Of a stretch of 64,000 nt of DNA, positions 24,776-33,373 are shown piece after piece (the stretch's first letter is position 1; every line of letters begins with the position of its first letter). The stretch is from assembly GCA_965224595.1 (NCBI GenBank), contig OZ245058.1:1116001-1180000 (forward strand), in the 5' to 3' direction. Under the pieces are notes generated by a model, which was not told where the DNA came from, ran no database searches, and saw only the letters and a list, made by a program, of their open reading frames with translations. The translations under genes and the position numbers were made by a program. The stretch is from Aliivibrio_A sp016764915 (lineage in GTDB: Bacteria; Pseudomonadota; Gammaproteobacteria; Enterobacterales; Vibrionaceae).

Positions 24776-24915
24776 ATTATTAGCCAAAAATGGCTAAATT
24801 TGCGTTATTAGTCAAAAATGGCTAAATTTGCATTATTGGCCAAAAATGATTGAATTTGTATTATTAGCCAAAAACGGCTAAATTTGTATTATTAGCCAAA
24901 AATGGCTAAATTTGC
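24776..24915 (+). repeat. Five tandem palindromes at 28-bp period upstream of satD-like gene
   Basis: Five copies of the palindrome TAGCCAAAAATGGCTA start at 24781, 24809, 24837, 24865 and 24893, exactly 28 bases apart. Copies 1 and 5 are perfect; copy 2 has one changed base in the left arm, copy 4 one in the centre, and copy 3 changes in both arms. The flanks (ATTTG after each core, TTATT before most) are repeated too. The array ends about 28 bases before the GTG of the SatD-family gene. Half sites TAGCCA/TGGCTA around an A-tract look like a dimeric repressor operator. The likely binder is the C-terminal HTH of the SatD-like protein itself; this is inference. Confidence 0.8.
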
Positions 24916-24942
24916 ATTTTCATGTAAAAGAGGAGTTTTAAT

Positions 24943-25593
24943 GTGGAGCATATCTATAAACCTATCGCAGTGATCAGCGGCGATATTGTCAATTCAACTA
25001 AGTTAACCTCTGAGCAGTTTGAACAATTACTTAAACGAATCAAAGATATTCAGAAATGGATTACCGAAGGAAATTCATCGAATGCACATAGTATTGAGCG
25101 TGGTGATGAGTTTCAGTCCGTGGTACATGATATTGAAAGCGCTCTGAGATACACCATCATTTATCGGCTTGGTATTAAGGCTCTTGGCAATGAATTTGAT
25201 AGCCGCATTAGTTTTGCGATTGCCTCTAATGCCGATCTACGTGAGTCGGTCTCTGAATCAATGGGTGAAGCATTTGTTCTTTCTGGTCGAGGATTAAAAG
25301 CCTTGAAAAGCGCTAGGTTGCTTTTTAACTCTGACAGCTTCGAACTCACTGAGCACTTTGACTTACTCTTTAAATATCTTGATAGACAACTAACCGAATT
25401 AACCTCGCGCCAATGTGAAGTGATTCTTCCTATGCTTCGAACTAATGAAGGCTTGCTGGGTGGTGAGTTAGCAGAAAAGCTGAATGTTGCTACCTCCACT
25501 ATCAGTAAGTCACTTAAAGCTTCAGGTTGGCCGCTAATTAGTGAGCTAAATCGGAAATTTATAAACCAAGTGGTGGGACTGAGGTATGTTTGA
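24943..25593 (+). CDS. SatD-family protein: cyclase-like N-terminus and C-terminal HTH
   Basis: This 216-residue protein of the SatD family starts at GTG with an AGGAG site 7 bases upstream; the overlapping ATG at 24941 is out of frame. The N-terminus has two motifs: SGDIVNS (Asp14) and RGDEFQS (Asp55), hydrophobic residue-flanked, about 41 residues apart. This pair resembles the metal-binding aspartates of class III nucleotide cyclases and GGDEF domains; that resemblance is my reading, not an established function. Residues about 165 to 205 (ELAEKLNVATSTISKSLKAS) form a helix-turn-helix. The gene overlaps the next by eight bases. Five palindromes just upstream suggest autoregulation. Confidence 0.8.
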   Translation: MEHIYKPIAVISGDIVNSTKLTSEQFEQLLKRIKDIQKWITEGNSSNAHSIERGDEFQSVVHDIESALRYTIIYRLGIKALGNEFDSRISFAIASNADLRESVSESMGEAFVLSGRGLKALKSARLLFNSDSFELTEHFDLLFKYLDRQLTELTSRQCEVILPMLRTNEGLLGGELAEKLNVATSTISKSLKASGWPLISELNRKFINQVVGLRYV

Positions 25594-26344
25594 TTTTTTT
25601 GGTGTTCTGATACCGTTCTTGCTGATGCACATTATCTGTGACTTCTATCTACAACCAAATCAATGGGTAGAATCAAAGAAAGAATCCACTTATCGTTCAC
25701 CTGAGTTATATTTTCATTCTCTATTACACGGCATCGCATTATTAGTTCCTGCATTCATGTTAGGTATTGATTGGCGCTCAGCTGCTTGCTTGGTCGCTAT
25801 CGTAGCTATAAGTCATTTTGTTATCGACCTGTGGAAGGTAACAACACAGAATGGTGATAAGTTTTCCTACTTTGTTATTGATCAGGCTTTACACGGCTCT
25901 GTTCTAGCGACCCTTGCTTTTCACATGGTAGATGGTCTAACTATTGATACAGTCATACAACATGAGAACTTCTCGAGTGGAGTTATGGTGGTTTTTGCTT
26001 ACTTGATAATTCTCAAGCCGACTTCGATTGTTATTGGCAGTGTCTTAAGAAAGTATCCAATATTAGGTGGAGATAATAACCCTAGCGTTAGTGGCCTTGT
26101 CGCTGGTGGTGAGTTGATTGGTTATTTAGAACGAGTTTTAATACTGACCTTTACCCTTGTAGGGAGTTATGCAGCGGTGGGTTTTGTATTAGCAGCTAAG
26201 TCAATATTTAGATTTGGTGAATTGAATAAATCAAACGATCGAAGTATGACTGAATATGTACTGATTGGTTCATTGGTATCGGTGGTCATCACAACACTGA
26301 TAGGAACCTTAATATCACTTGGTTTGGATGTTAAAATTAAGTGA
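25586..26344 (+). CDS. DUF3307 integral membrane protein
   Basis: This 252-residue protein has about six hydrophobic segments. Polar residues inside or beside these segments form a striking set: His15 and Asp19 (HIICDF), His44 and His48 (HSLLH), His77 and Asp81 (HFVID), and Asp99/His103 (DQALH). Such a pattern recalls membrane-embedded metal-dependent hydrolases, though DUF3307 has no assigned activity. The gene overlaps the SatD-family gene by eight bases, so the two products are made together. The middle has a cytoplasmic-looking loop (LRKYPILGGDNNPSVSG). The function in cell physiology or defence is unknown. Confidence 0.8.
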   Translation: MFDFFGVLIPFLLMHIICDFYLQPNQWVESKKESTYRSPELYFHSLLHGIALLVPAFMLGIDWRSAACLVAIVAISHFVIDLWKVTTQNGDKFSYFVIDQALHGSVLATLAFHMVDGLTIDTVIQHENFSSGVMVVFAYLIILKPTSIVIGSVLRKYPILGGDNNPSVSGLVAGGELIGYLERVLILTFTLVGSYAAVGFVLAAKSIFRFGELNKSNDRSMTEYVLIGSLVSVVITTLIGTLISLGLDVKIK

Positions 26345-26634
26345 TTAGAAAGACGTTTAGTTGTTTATGACTAAATAAACTCAAATCTTACAGGATAACT
26401 GTCAGTTGTAGGGAGGAGAGTTACACTCCCAAAACTGCTGACTTTAACTGTTGAAGTGGCATAGTTAATTTGGCCACCTACTTAAAGGATATTATCATTA
26501 AGTTGGTCATTGCTGCTAAAACGTCCAATTGTTCACTGTTTTTGTCTAAATCTACGTTAGTGATTGATTCAAATTAATTCGAATTAAAAACGATTTATAA
26601 TCTAATTTGCACCAAGTATTAATTAAGGAGTTTC

Positions 26635-27882
26635 ATGATACGGAAGTTATTGTCAGCAATGTTGATTTATCGAGGACTACCTAGGAATATCTATTATTTG
26701 GCGATTGCTAGAATGATTTTAGGGATGGGTAATTTCATCATTCCATTCTTGGTATTACTTTTAACTGATAAATTAGGCTATTCAGCAACACTTGCAGGAT
26801 CTCTCGCAATGGGAGTCGCAGGTGCGTATCTTCTAGGCAGCTTTTTAGGAGGGAAGTTATCTGATCTATTGGGGCATAAACGAATATTAGTCTGTGGAGA
26901 GTTTATAGGTGCACTATTATTGGTTATTTGTGGCTTCTATTCTGACGACCCCATTCTAATCCCAACTTTCTTGTTCGGTGCTTACTTTTTTATTGGAATT
27001 GCATTGCCAGCAAGTAACGCATTAGTTGCTGATCTATCAAATAGTAATAACCGTGATGCAGTGATGTCCCTCAGTTATCTTGCTTATAATTTTGGTTCGG
27101 CTGTTGGGCCAATCATGGCTGGATACTTATTTTGGAACTATTCCGAGTGGATATTTTGGGGCAATGGATTAGCGGCAATAATTGGTGTATTGATTGTGGC
27201 TATCTGTATCAAAGTACAGCCTGAGAATTTGGATCTAAATGAAAATGAGTTAGAAAAGCCAGTATCAGGGTCAGTGTGGTCCGTTTTGAGAGCAAGACCT
27301 AGATTATTACTCTTCACGTTTTTGTGTGGTTTATTGTGGTATTCACTCAACCAAATGACCATGGCAAGCCCTTTATATTTAAGTCATATATTTGGAGAAG
27401 AAGGTCCAGTTTTATTTGGTCAGCTAATGACTTACGCATGCATATTGGTCGTACTTATTACACCATATCTGATGAAGCTAACATCAAGTAAAACGGAAAC
27501 CATAAGTTTGGCGTATGCAGGAGGTATGTTTGCGTTTGGCTATATGTTGGTGATGATGTTTCCGACAATGCCTGTACATTTTCTTGCGTGGTTCTTCTTA
27601 TCTGCTGGTGAAGTGCTGCTATTGACGAAAGAGGGGGTATATTTAGCAAACAATTCACCGTCAAGTCATAGAGGACGAATTCAAGGTGTCCTTGTTACGT
27701 TAAGAAGTGTTTTGGTAATGCCAAGTTTTATCGTTGTTGGTTACTTCATCGATAACTACGGTTATCGCTTTACCTGGTTCAGTGTGATTGTTGTATCGGT
27801 GCTTGCAGTTATTGGGTTTTATTTAATGGCAGATAAAACAAAGACAAACACTCTATGCCCTAAAATTTCAGAGAATGTATGA
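26635..27882 (+). CDS. Major facilitator superfamily transporter
   Basis: This is a 415-residue protein with twelve predicted membrane segments. The signature loop between segments 2 and 3 is present as GGKLSDLLGHKR (GxxxDxxGxxR type). A central polar loop lies near residues 195 to 215. A good AAGGAG site precedes the ATG. The protein is similar to drug-efflux-type MFS carriers (DHA1/MdtH-like), but the substrate cannot be read from sequence. It stands alone, with a cupin gene 39 bases downstream that may be co-transcribed. Confidence 0.88.
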   Translation: MIRKLLSAMLIYRGLPRNIYYLAIARMILGMGNFIIPFLVLLLTDKLGYSATLAGSLAMGVAGAYLLGSFLGGKLSDLLGHKRILVCGEFIGALLLVICGFYSDDPILIPTFLFGAYFFIGIALPASNALVADLSNSNNRDAVMSLSYLAYNFGSAVGPIMAGYLFWNYSEWIFWGNGLAAIIGVLIVAICIKVQPENLDLNENELEKPVSGSVWSVLRARPRLLLFTFLCGLLWYSLNQMTMASPLYLSHIFGEEGPVLFGQLMTYACILVVLITPYLMKLTSSKTETISLAYAGGMFAFGYMLVMMFPTMPVHFLAWFFLSAGEVLLLTKEGVYLANNSPSSHRGRIQGVLVTLRSVLVMPSFIVVGYFIDNYGYRFTWFSVIVVSVLAVIGFYLMADKTKTNTLCPKISENV

Positions 27883-27921
27883 TACTGTGAATAATTAACG
27901 GTTATGTAACATGGAGGCGTT

Positions 27922-28296
27922 GTGTCAAAAAGTGTAGCAACCTATTGGAATGTTCTATCGAAAGATAACAAAAGCAAATGGCAACCGATTGAAGGTACCG
28001 AAGGCATGCTGGAGCAGCTTACACTGGCTCTTGACGAAGAGTCTGGAGATTATACTCGCCTTACACGTTTTAAAGCGGGGGCGGATACCAAAGAATTTGG
28101 CGGTAAATCTCACGATTACCCTGAGGAAATATATATTATTTCAGGTCGGCTTTATGATGTTGCATTTGAACAGTGGCTAGAGGCGGGTCATTTCGCAAGC
28201 CGTCCTCCTGGTGAGATCCATGGGCCGTTTATTTGCGAAGAAGATTGTTTAGTTATGGAAGTATCGTTTCCAAGTCAGAGTGTATCTACTACATAA
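27922..28296 (+). CDS. Cupin-domain protein (ChrR-like)
   Basis: This is a 124-residue single-domain cupin. The metal-binding pattern can be followed: Tyr-Pro-Glu-Glu (YPEEIYIISGR) in the first motif and PGEIHGPF with His in the second. Start is GTG with a GGAGG site 6 to 8 bases upstream. Cupins of this kind resemble the C-terminal domain of ChrR anti-sigma factors or small metal-dependent dioxygenases. It lies 39 bases after the MFS gene and may share its transcript. Substrate is unknown. Confidence 0.8.
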   Translation: MSKSVATYWNVLSKDNKSKWQPIEGTEGMLEQLTLALDEESGDYTRLTRFKAGADTKEFGGKSHDYPEEIYIISGRLYDVAFEQWLEAGHFASRPPGEIHGPFICEEDCLVMEVSFPSQSVSTT

Positions 28297-28322
28297 TAAG
28301 AAAGCGAGTGTCCCGTGTATCA

Positions 28323-30428
28323 CTATTTTGCAGACTTCTCTTGATACATAGATAAGTCAGCGACGTGCAATAGAGTGTCAAATGAGGTGCCGTCGAGCGG
28401 GTATTGTGCCTGTCCAATGCTGGACGAAATTCGTATTTTTTCACCATCGATGATAAATGTCTTGGTGATTTTGTTACTAATGCTGTTAATTAAAACATCG
28501 ATATCAGTGAGTGGGTTTGAGGTCGGAATGATGAACACAAACTCATCGCCACCAATGCGTGAAAATAATCCAATGTTACTGAATGATCTTCTCATTCGTT
28601 CCGAAAATTTAATCAATAATTTGTCGCCAACGGTGTGGCCAAATTGGTCGTTTACTTGTTTGAAGCCGTTAAGGTCTAAATAGAGCATATGGAAAGTGGT
28701 GTGATTGATTTCAGATTGCTTAATCGTGACATTTACATGGTCAATTAACATCCGGCGGTTGGGCAGTTGAGTCAAGCCGTCATGGAGCGCCAAATATTCA
28801 ACTTCCTCTTTTTCAATCTGCAAAGTATCGTGTAACTCTATGATCTTATTATGACTCATGCTGTTGTTAACGGCGATAGTCAGGTAATTAGTGATGCCTT
28901 GCAGTAGAGTGACAAGTTGAGGGTCAAAGGCATTGTCGTCCACACTCTGTAATGTCAGTACGCCAATTGGCTTATTGTTCATGCTGATGGGAATAAAAAT
29001 AGCAGAGTGCATACGAACATCACCAATTTCAAGATCTGAGGTGGTTAATATATCCTCTCTGTCTATCAATACCGTCTCTTGCTGAATAAAGCAACGTGCA
29101 TTAAAGCTGATCGCTTGGTCCAACGGAATGTTGTACTGTGTTAACTGCTCATCAAATTCAATAGCATATTTAAATTCTAAGCAGTTGTGTTTAGAATCAT
29201 GAAATCCAAGACAGAGCGCACTTAAATTCATCACTTTAGAAATCGCAGAGTAGAGTTTATTAATCACTACCGACATGTCTAAACTGGATGCGAGGCTTTG
29301 TCCCATTTTTTCAATTAACAAAAAACGATTATGCAGAGTTTCTAACTCTAAGCGCATTTCGCGTTCGTTATTCGCCTTCTGCTCCAGATCTTCAATTCGG
29401 CACTTCTGCCGGAACAGTTCTAGTTGCTGCTGAGCTTCTGCGCCATCAAGCCACTTTCTATCGATAGATACTTTTTGTAACGCATTATAGGCTTGTTCAA
29501 AGTGGCCTGTCTTTGCGTAACAATGGCTTAGCAGATCTAGTGCTTTGATGATAATGGCCGATTTATGATCTGGGCCATAACTGTCAGTCATGGACGTTAA
29601 TATTTCAGCAGCGTCGTTAAATCGATTAAGTGAGTAGTAAGTTTGTGCGTATTCATATTGAGCGATGTAATAGGAGACACCTACAGTCGTTCGATCAAAG
29701 TTTGATAACAGCTTTGCATAGGAATGTAGAGCACATTCAATTTGGTTCTTCAGTTTGACTTGGCGAACGGCACCTAATTCAGCGAGAAAAATGATTAGAG
29801 TACATTGACTGCTAACCGCTAATTTTTTTGATAACTCAATGTGTGGGTCAGCACACTCAAGCTGGCCTTGAGCTTGCATCGCTTCAGCCATGCAGCAGTG
29901 GAAAAGACTTAAGTTGTCTTCTGAAATGGGTTCTATAATTGAAACATCGTCGATAATTGAGCGTATTGTAGCCAGAGTAGTAAAAGCTGAGCTGGTATTG
30001 CCGAGTTCTAAATAGATAATGACAATATTGAGTAGAGTCGGTATTTCAAGTTCTAAGTCGTCAGATTGGCTATTGAGTTCAAGAGATTGTGTAAGTGATT
30101 TAATCGCCGATTGGTATAAGCTTTGCTCCATATAGGATACGCCTAAACCATTAAAGCACCGAACTAACTTAGCCCTGTTTTGTACGAGAGTGTATAAAGA
30201 GATGGCTTCTAAAAGGTATTTTGAGGCGAGTTCAGGTTCTCCTTCATAGATAGAGCACCATCCTAAATGAAATTGACACTCCGCTTCTGTCTCTTTGCTG
30301 ATCGTTGATAAAGAGGTAATAGAATTAATGATTTCAAATGCAGATTGCGTATCGAACTGCATGATCTCCCAACTTCTCTGAAGTTGAGCTTGGATTTGGG
30401 ACTCACTGATTGTTGTTGAATTTACCAT
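28323..30428 (-). CDS. TPR-GAF-GGDEF diguanylate cyclase
   Basis: This is a cytoplasmic sensor of about 701 residues. Residues about 10 to 345 are TPR-like helical repeats, 345 to 385 a coiled coil, 390 to 540 a GAF domain, and 560 to 700 a GGDEF domain with an intact IGGDEFVF active-site loop. No RxxD inhibitory site is present at the usual position before GGDEF. It would make cyclic di-GMP from two GTP in response to a signal bound by the TPR or GAF part. The ATG at 30428 is chosen over a TTG 63 bases upstream, though neither has a strong ribosome-binding site. Confidence 0.9.
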   Translation of the reverse strand: MVNSTTISESQIQAQLQRSWEIMQFDTQSAFEIINSITSLSTISKETEAECQFHLGWCSIYEGEPELASKYLLEAISLYTLVQNRAKLVRCFNGLGVSYMEQSLYQSAIKSLTQSLELNSQSDDLELEIPTLLNIVIIYLELGNTSSAFTTLATIRSIIDDVSIIEPISEDNLSLFHCCMAEAMQAQGQLECADPHIELSKKLAVSSQCTLIIFLAELGAVRQVKLKNQIECALHSYAKLLSNFDRTTVGVSYYIAQYEYAQTYYSLNRFNDAAEILTSMTDSYGPDHKSAIIIKALDLLSHCYAKTGHFEQAYNALQKVSIDRKWLDGAEAQQQLELFRQKCRIEDLEQKANNEREMRLELETLHNRFLLIEKMGQSLASSLDMSVVINKLYSAISKVMNLSALCLGFHDSKHNCLEFKYAIEFDEQLTQYNIPLDQAISFNARCFIQQETVLIDREDILTTSDLEIGDVRMHSAIFIPISMNNKPIGVLTLQSVDDNAFDPQLVTLLQGITNYLTIAVNNSMSHNKIIELHDTLQIEKEEVEYLALHDGLTQLPNRRMLIDHVNVTIKQSEINHTTFHMLYLDLNGFKQVNDQFGHTVGDKLLIKFSERMRRSFSNIGLFSRIGGDEFVFIIPTSNPLTDIDVLINSISNKITKTFIIDGEKIRISSSIGQAQYPLDGTSFDTLLHVADLSMYQEKSAK

Positions 30429-30766
30429 AAACTTAACCAACCAAAACCTATTTTCACTCAGGGAACGAGCACAAATAATGGGACTGTTCAAAGAAAAAAA
30501 TCAACGAAGAGACATATAAGTAACCGTACTGTTAATAATGTAAAATAACGTAATGAGTTTTAAAGGTACAGTGAATTTTTGTCGTGGTGAATGTATAAAG
30601 CTAATCTTGGTTATCTTATACATCAATTAACATAACCACCGTACTACATAGACGTTACAAATTTGAATAGCGAATATTGATCAAAAAATTAATAACTTAC
30701 AAAGTAATATTCATTTAGTCTCATAGTTATGAAATTAAGACCAACGGCAAAGAATTACAATAGAGA
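30429..30766 (-). other. Intergenic region between the two cyclase genes
   Basis: This stretch of 338 bases is AT-rich and holds the promoter of the TPR-GAF-GGDEF gene, which reads leftwards. No further gene, repeat or clear terminator was seen. The second cyclase gene ends at its right border, so read-through from it is possible. Confidence 0.5.
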
Positions 30767-31759
30767 TTACTCTTGGAGTACGTTTGCGTTTGGTTTTTTC
30801 TTATGTTTATGTTGGTACATATTTTGGTCGGCCTCTTCAAGTAACTTCTCAAAGGGTAAGTTACTGTAACAATCGATAATGCTGGTACCGTAACTCACTG
30901 AGCTGCATTCAAGCTGTATGTTACCTTTTACTTCATTGGCATAACGCTTTTCAACTCGGTTGGCTAAAGTGGTCAGTTCAAGTCTTGAACCAATTTGTGA
31001 AATAACAATAAATTCGTCGCCACCCACCCGTGCAATCAGATCACTCTCTCTAAAATTGGACTGTAAGACCTTCGCAAGCGTTGTAATGCAATTGTCTCCG
31101 GCTTTATGGTTAAAAGTATCATTCACTTTTCTTAAATTATCGATATCTAAATAGATGACGCCAATAGAGCTTTGGTAACGCTTGGCGTCTTTTAATTTTT
31201 GTTGGCCAAGAATACCCAAACCGCGGCGGTTATACAGTCCGGTCATATCATCGGTTAAAGCAAGAGCTTGCAGTGCCTTATAATCTTGATACATCTTAAG
31301 ATCAGACATGATTAACTGAGCAAAGTGCGAAAGTACCTTTTGCAGTGTTGATGAGTAGTGGGTGGTTTTTCTATCCATGACGCAAATGGTGCCAAAGTGT
31401 GAACCATCTGGCCAATATAGAGGATAACCTAAGTAAGATTGTGTGTTGTGGGTTGTTACGGTTTCGCTTTGACACCATCGAGAGTCGTTCTGCGTATCGT
31501 TAACGTAGAGCGGTGAGTCGGTTTGCATAATATGACGACAAAATCCTTCTGCTTCCCACGGCCATGATTGTTGCTGTTTTAGTAGGCGATCATCACTTTC
31601 ACTGGCAGCAATAACGGTAAACTGCTTTTGATGCAACTGCATGATAGCACCGGAAGAGGCATCAAATAATTCGGCCAAAAGGTCTGCGATTTTCTGCCAT
31701 TTATCGAGATCAATAATCGACTGATTTGATTGGGACAGACACTCATCGTCTTTATTCAT
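30767..31759 (-). CDS. GAF-GGDEF diguanylate cyclase with inhibitory site
   Basis: This is a soluble enzyme of about 330 residues. Residues about 15 to 150 form a GAF sensor (FGTICVMDRKT near the end of that domain), and residues 165 to 325 a GGDEF domain with an intact ARVGGDEFIVI loop. RESD five residues before GGDEF fits the RxxD inhibitory site, so product feedback is expected. Start ATG at 31759 is preferred over an upstream TTG because GGAG lies six bases before it. No signal peptide or membrane segment is present. Confidence 0.9.
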   Translation of the reverse strand: MNKDDECLSQSNQSIIDLDKWQKIADLLAELFDASSGAIMQLHQKQFTVIAASESDDRLLKQQQSWPWEAEGFCRHIMQTDSPLYVNDTQNDSRWCQSETVTTHNTQSYLGYPLYWPDGSHFGTICVMDRKTTHYSSTLQKVLSHFAQLIMSDLKMYQDYKALQALALTDDMTGLYNRRGLGILGQQKLKDAKRYQSSIGVIYLDIDNLRKVNDTFNHKAGDNCITTLAKVLQSNFRESDLIARVGGDEFIVISQIGSRLELTTLANRVEKRYANEVKGNIQLECSSVSYGTSIIDCYSNLPFEKLLEEADQNMYQHKHKKKPNANVLQE

Positions 31760-31881
31760 CAAGCTCTCCAATTCTAAACTCTTTACAGTATAGACCTATA
31801 TATAAATTGTTATTGAAGCAGAAGCGAAGAACTTGTGTAAAATAGTGAGCATTATCAACTCTTTTTATTGAATGAGTGTAT

Positions 31882-32376
31882 TCATCGGCTCAACTCGACT
31901 TTTTGGATGAGAATAGCCTCATAAGGAACATCATCATAACCGGCTTTTGACATCGTTTTTGACTTGGCAATGGTGTTCACTATATCCATACCTGCAGTCA
32001 CCTCTCCAAATACGGCATAACCCCAACCTTTGTTCGTTGTCGCGGTATGATCAAGAAAGTCGTTATCCGCCAAATTAATAAAAAATTGACCTGTTGCGGA
32101 ATGAGGCGACTCCGTACGTGCCATCGCGATGGTGCCGATGACATTTTTAAGACCTCGATTGGCTTCATTTGTAATTGCTGGGCGGGTTGATTTTTCTTGC
32201 ATATCTACAGTTAAGCCACCACCTTGTATCATGAAGTCTTTTATCACTCGATGGAAAATGGTGCCATTATAAAAACCATCCTGGCAGTATTTCAAAAAAT
32301 TCTTAGCGCTGATAGGGGCCTTTTCTAGGTTGATTTCAATATCGATATTACCGTGACTGGTGATAAGGGTGATCAT
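31882..32376 (-). CDS. ppiB: Peptidyl-prolyl cis-trans isomerase B (cyclophilin)
   Basis: This 164-residue cytoplasmic cyclophilin has the length of E. coli PpiB. The active-site stretch FHRVIKDFMIQGGG is intact (catalytic Arg in FHRV), followed by IGTIAMART and SATGQFFINLADNDFLDH. No signal peptide is present, which separates it from periplasmic PpiA. It is a monocistronic housekeeping gene on the minus strand. Confidence 0.95.
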   Translation of the reverse strand: MITLITSHGNIDIEINLEKAPISAKNFLKYCQDGFYNGTIFHRVIKDFMIQGGGLTVDMQEKSTRPAITNEANRGLKNVIGTIAMARTESPHSATGQFFINLADNDFLDHTATTNKGWGYAVFGEVTAGMDIVNTIAKSKTMSKAGYDDVPYEAILIQKVELSR

Positions 32377-32523
32377 GTTTAGAACCGTGTAGAAAGAGTG
32401 TAAAACCTAAGTATACGTGAATGAGTCACCAGTTTTCATCTGTAATCTGTTATATGATCCTTTAGAAATGTATATATGAATAACCCATTCATTCAGGTTG
32501 TATCAATTAATTGAGTTTTTTCG

Positions 32524-32787
32524 ATGAGAATTAGAGATTTAAAAGGATTTGGTCCTAAGAGTGAAGAGATTTTAGCCGTAGTGAATGTTCACAGTGTTGA
32601 GGATTTTATGGCTGTTGACCCATACGAGTTGTATCGTCGGTTAAAAAAAAAGGTGAAAGGAACGGGGCTTAACTCAATCTACGCGATTATTGGCGCAAGA
32701 GAAGATATCCATTGGCAAGAGGTGTCTAAAACCCGAAAAACCGAGATTTTACTTCGATTAGAGGACATGGGTCTAGCACCTAAGTAA
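32524..32787 (+). CDS. Free-standing TfoX C-terminal domain protein
   Basis: This 87-residue protein matches the C-terminal domain of TfoX/Sxy competence regulators: a helix-hairpin-helix-like start (IRDLKGFGPKSEEIL) and a helical remainder including LYRRLKKKVKGTG and NSIYAIIGAREDIHW. The N-terminal TfoX domain is absent, so it cannot act as a complete Sxy. A GAGTTTTTTCG stretch precedes the ATG, a weak ribosome-binding region. It is followed after five bases by a GNAT gene. Its role is not established. Confidence 0.8.
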   Translation: MRIRDLKGFGPKSEEILAVVNVHSVEDFMAVDPYELYRRLKKKVKGTGLNSIYAIIGAREDIHWQEVSKTRKTEILLRLEDMGLAPK

Positions 32788-32792
32788 CAAGG

Positions 32793-33353
32793 ATGACGAT
32801 GCAATATAGTGACGGCGTAACATTGAGGGCTGCGAGTATCACAGAGCTCGAACTCTTATATCACTTGGTCACTGATGATGAACAGTGGACTCAATTTAAT
32901 GGCCCATACTTCCCATATCAGACTCCGAGTATTGAAGAGTTTGAGTTGGGTGTGTTTAAACGTTTGTGCCTCGGTGATGATATGTTGCTGATCTCCATTG
33001 CAGATAAACCCATTGGCTCCGTGAGTTTCTATTGGGAATGTGAGGCGACAAGGTGGCTCGAGGTGGGCATCATTCTTTATGATCCAAACAGTTGGTGTCA
33101 CGGTATAGGACAAAAAGCACTTATTGCATGGATAGAACATCTGTTTGCTAATTTAGAGATAGCGCGCGTTGGACTAACTACTTGGTCTGGTAATCTTAGA
33201 ATGATGTCGTGTGCTGAGAAATTGGGGTTAAAACAAGAAGCTAGGATACGTAAAGTGCGTTATTACCAAGGACAATATTACGACTCAGTGAAATATGGGG
33301 TATTGAGAGAGGAGTGGGGTGATATCCATAAAACAGACCAAGCCGTGATATAA
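32793..33353 (+). CDS. GNAT N-acetyltransferase (RimJ/RimL-like)
   Basis: This is a 186-residue acetyltransferase with the GNAT fold: central DMLLISIADKPIGSVSFYWE strand region, an acetyl-CoA-binding loop (CHGIGQKAL near residue 110) and a C-terminal SVKYGVLREEW strand. It starts five bases after the TfoX-C gene, probably in the same transcript. The acceptor is unknown; the layout resembles acetyltransferases acting on ribosomal-protein N-termini or small amines. Confidence 0.85.
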   Translation: MTMQYSDGVTLRAASITELELLYHLVTDDEQWTQFNGPYFPYQTPSIEEFELGVFKRLCLGDDMLLISIADKPIGSVSFYWECEATRWLEVGIILYDPNSWCHGIGQKALIAWIEHLFANLEIARVGLTTWSGNLRMMSCAEKLGLKQEARIRKVRYYQGQYYDSVKYGVLREEWGDIHKTDQAVI

Positions 33354-33373
33354 CGTAAAAATGTGGGGATATT

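Noticed and set aside
24776..24915. CRISPR array
   Set aside because: The step is 28 bases including the whole unit; no unique spacers and no cas genes.
24941..24973. ATG at 24941 as the start of the SatD-family gene
   Set aside because: It is out of frame and hits a stop after ten codons; the GTG at 24943 is in frame with a suitably placed AGGAG.
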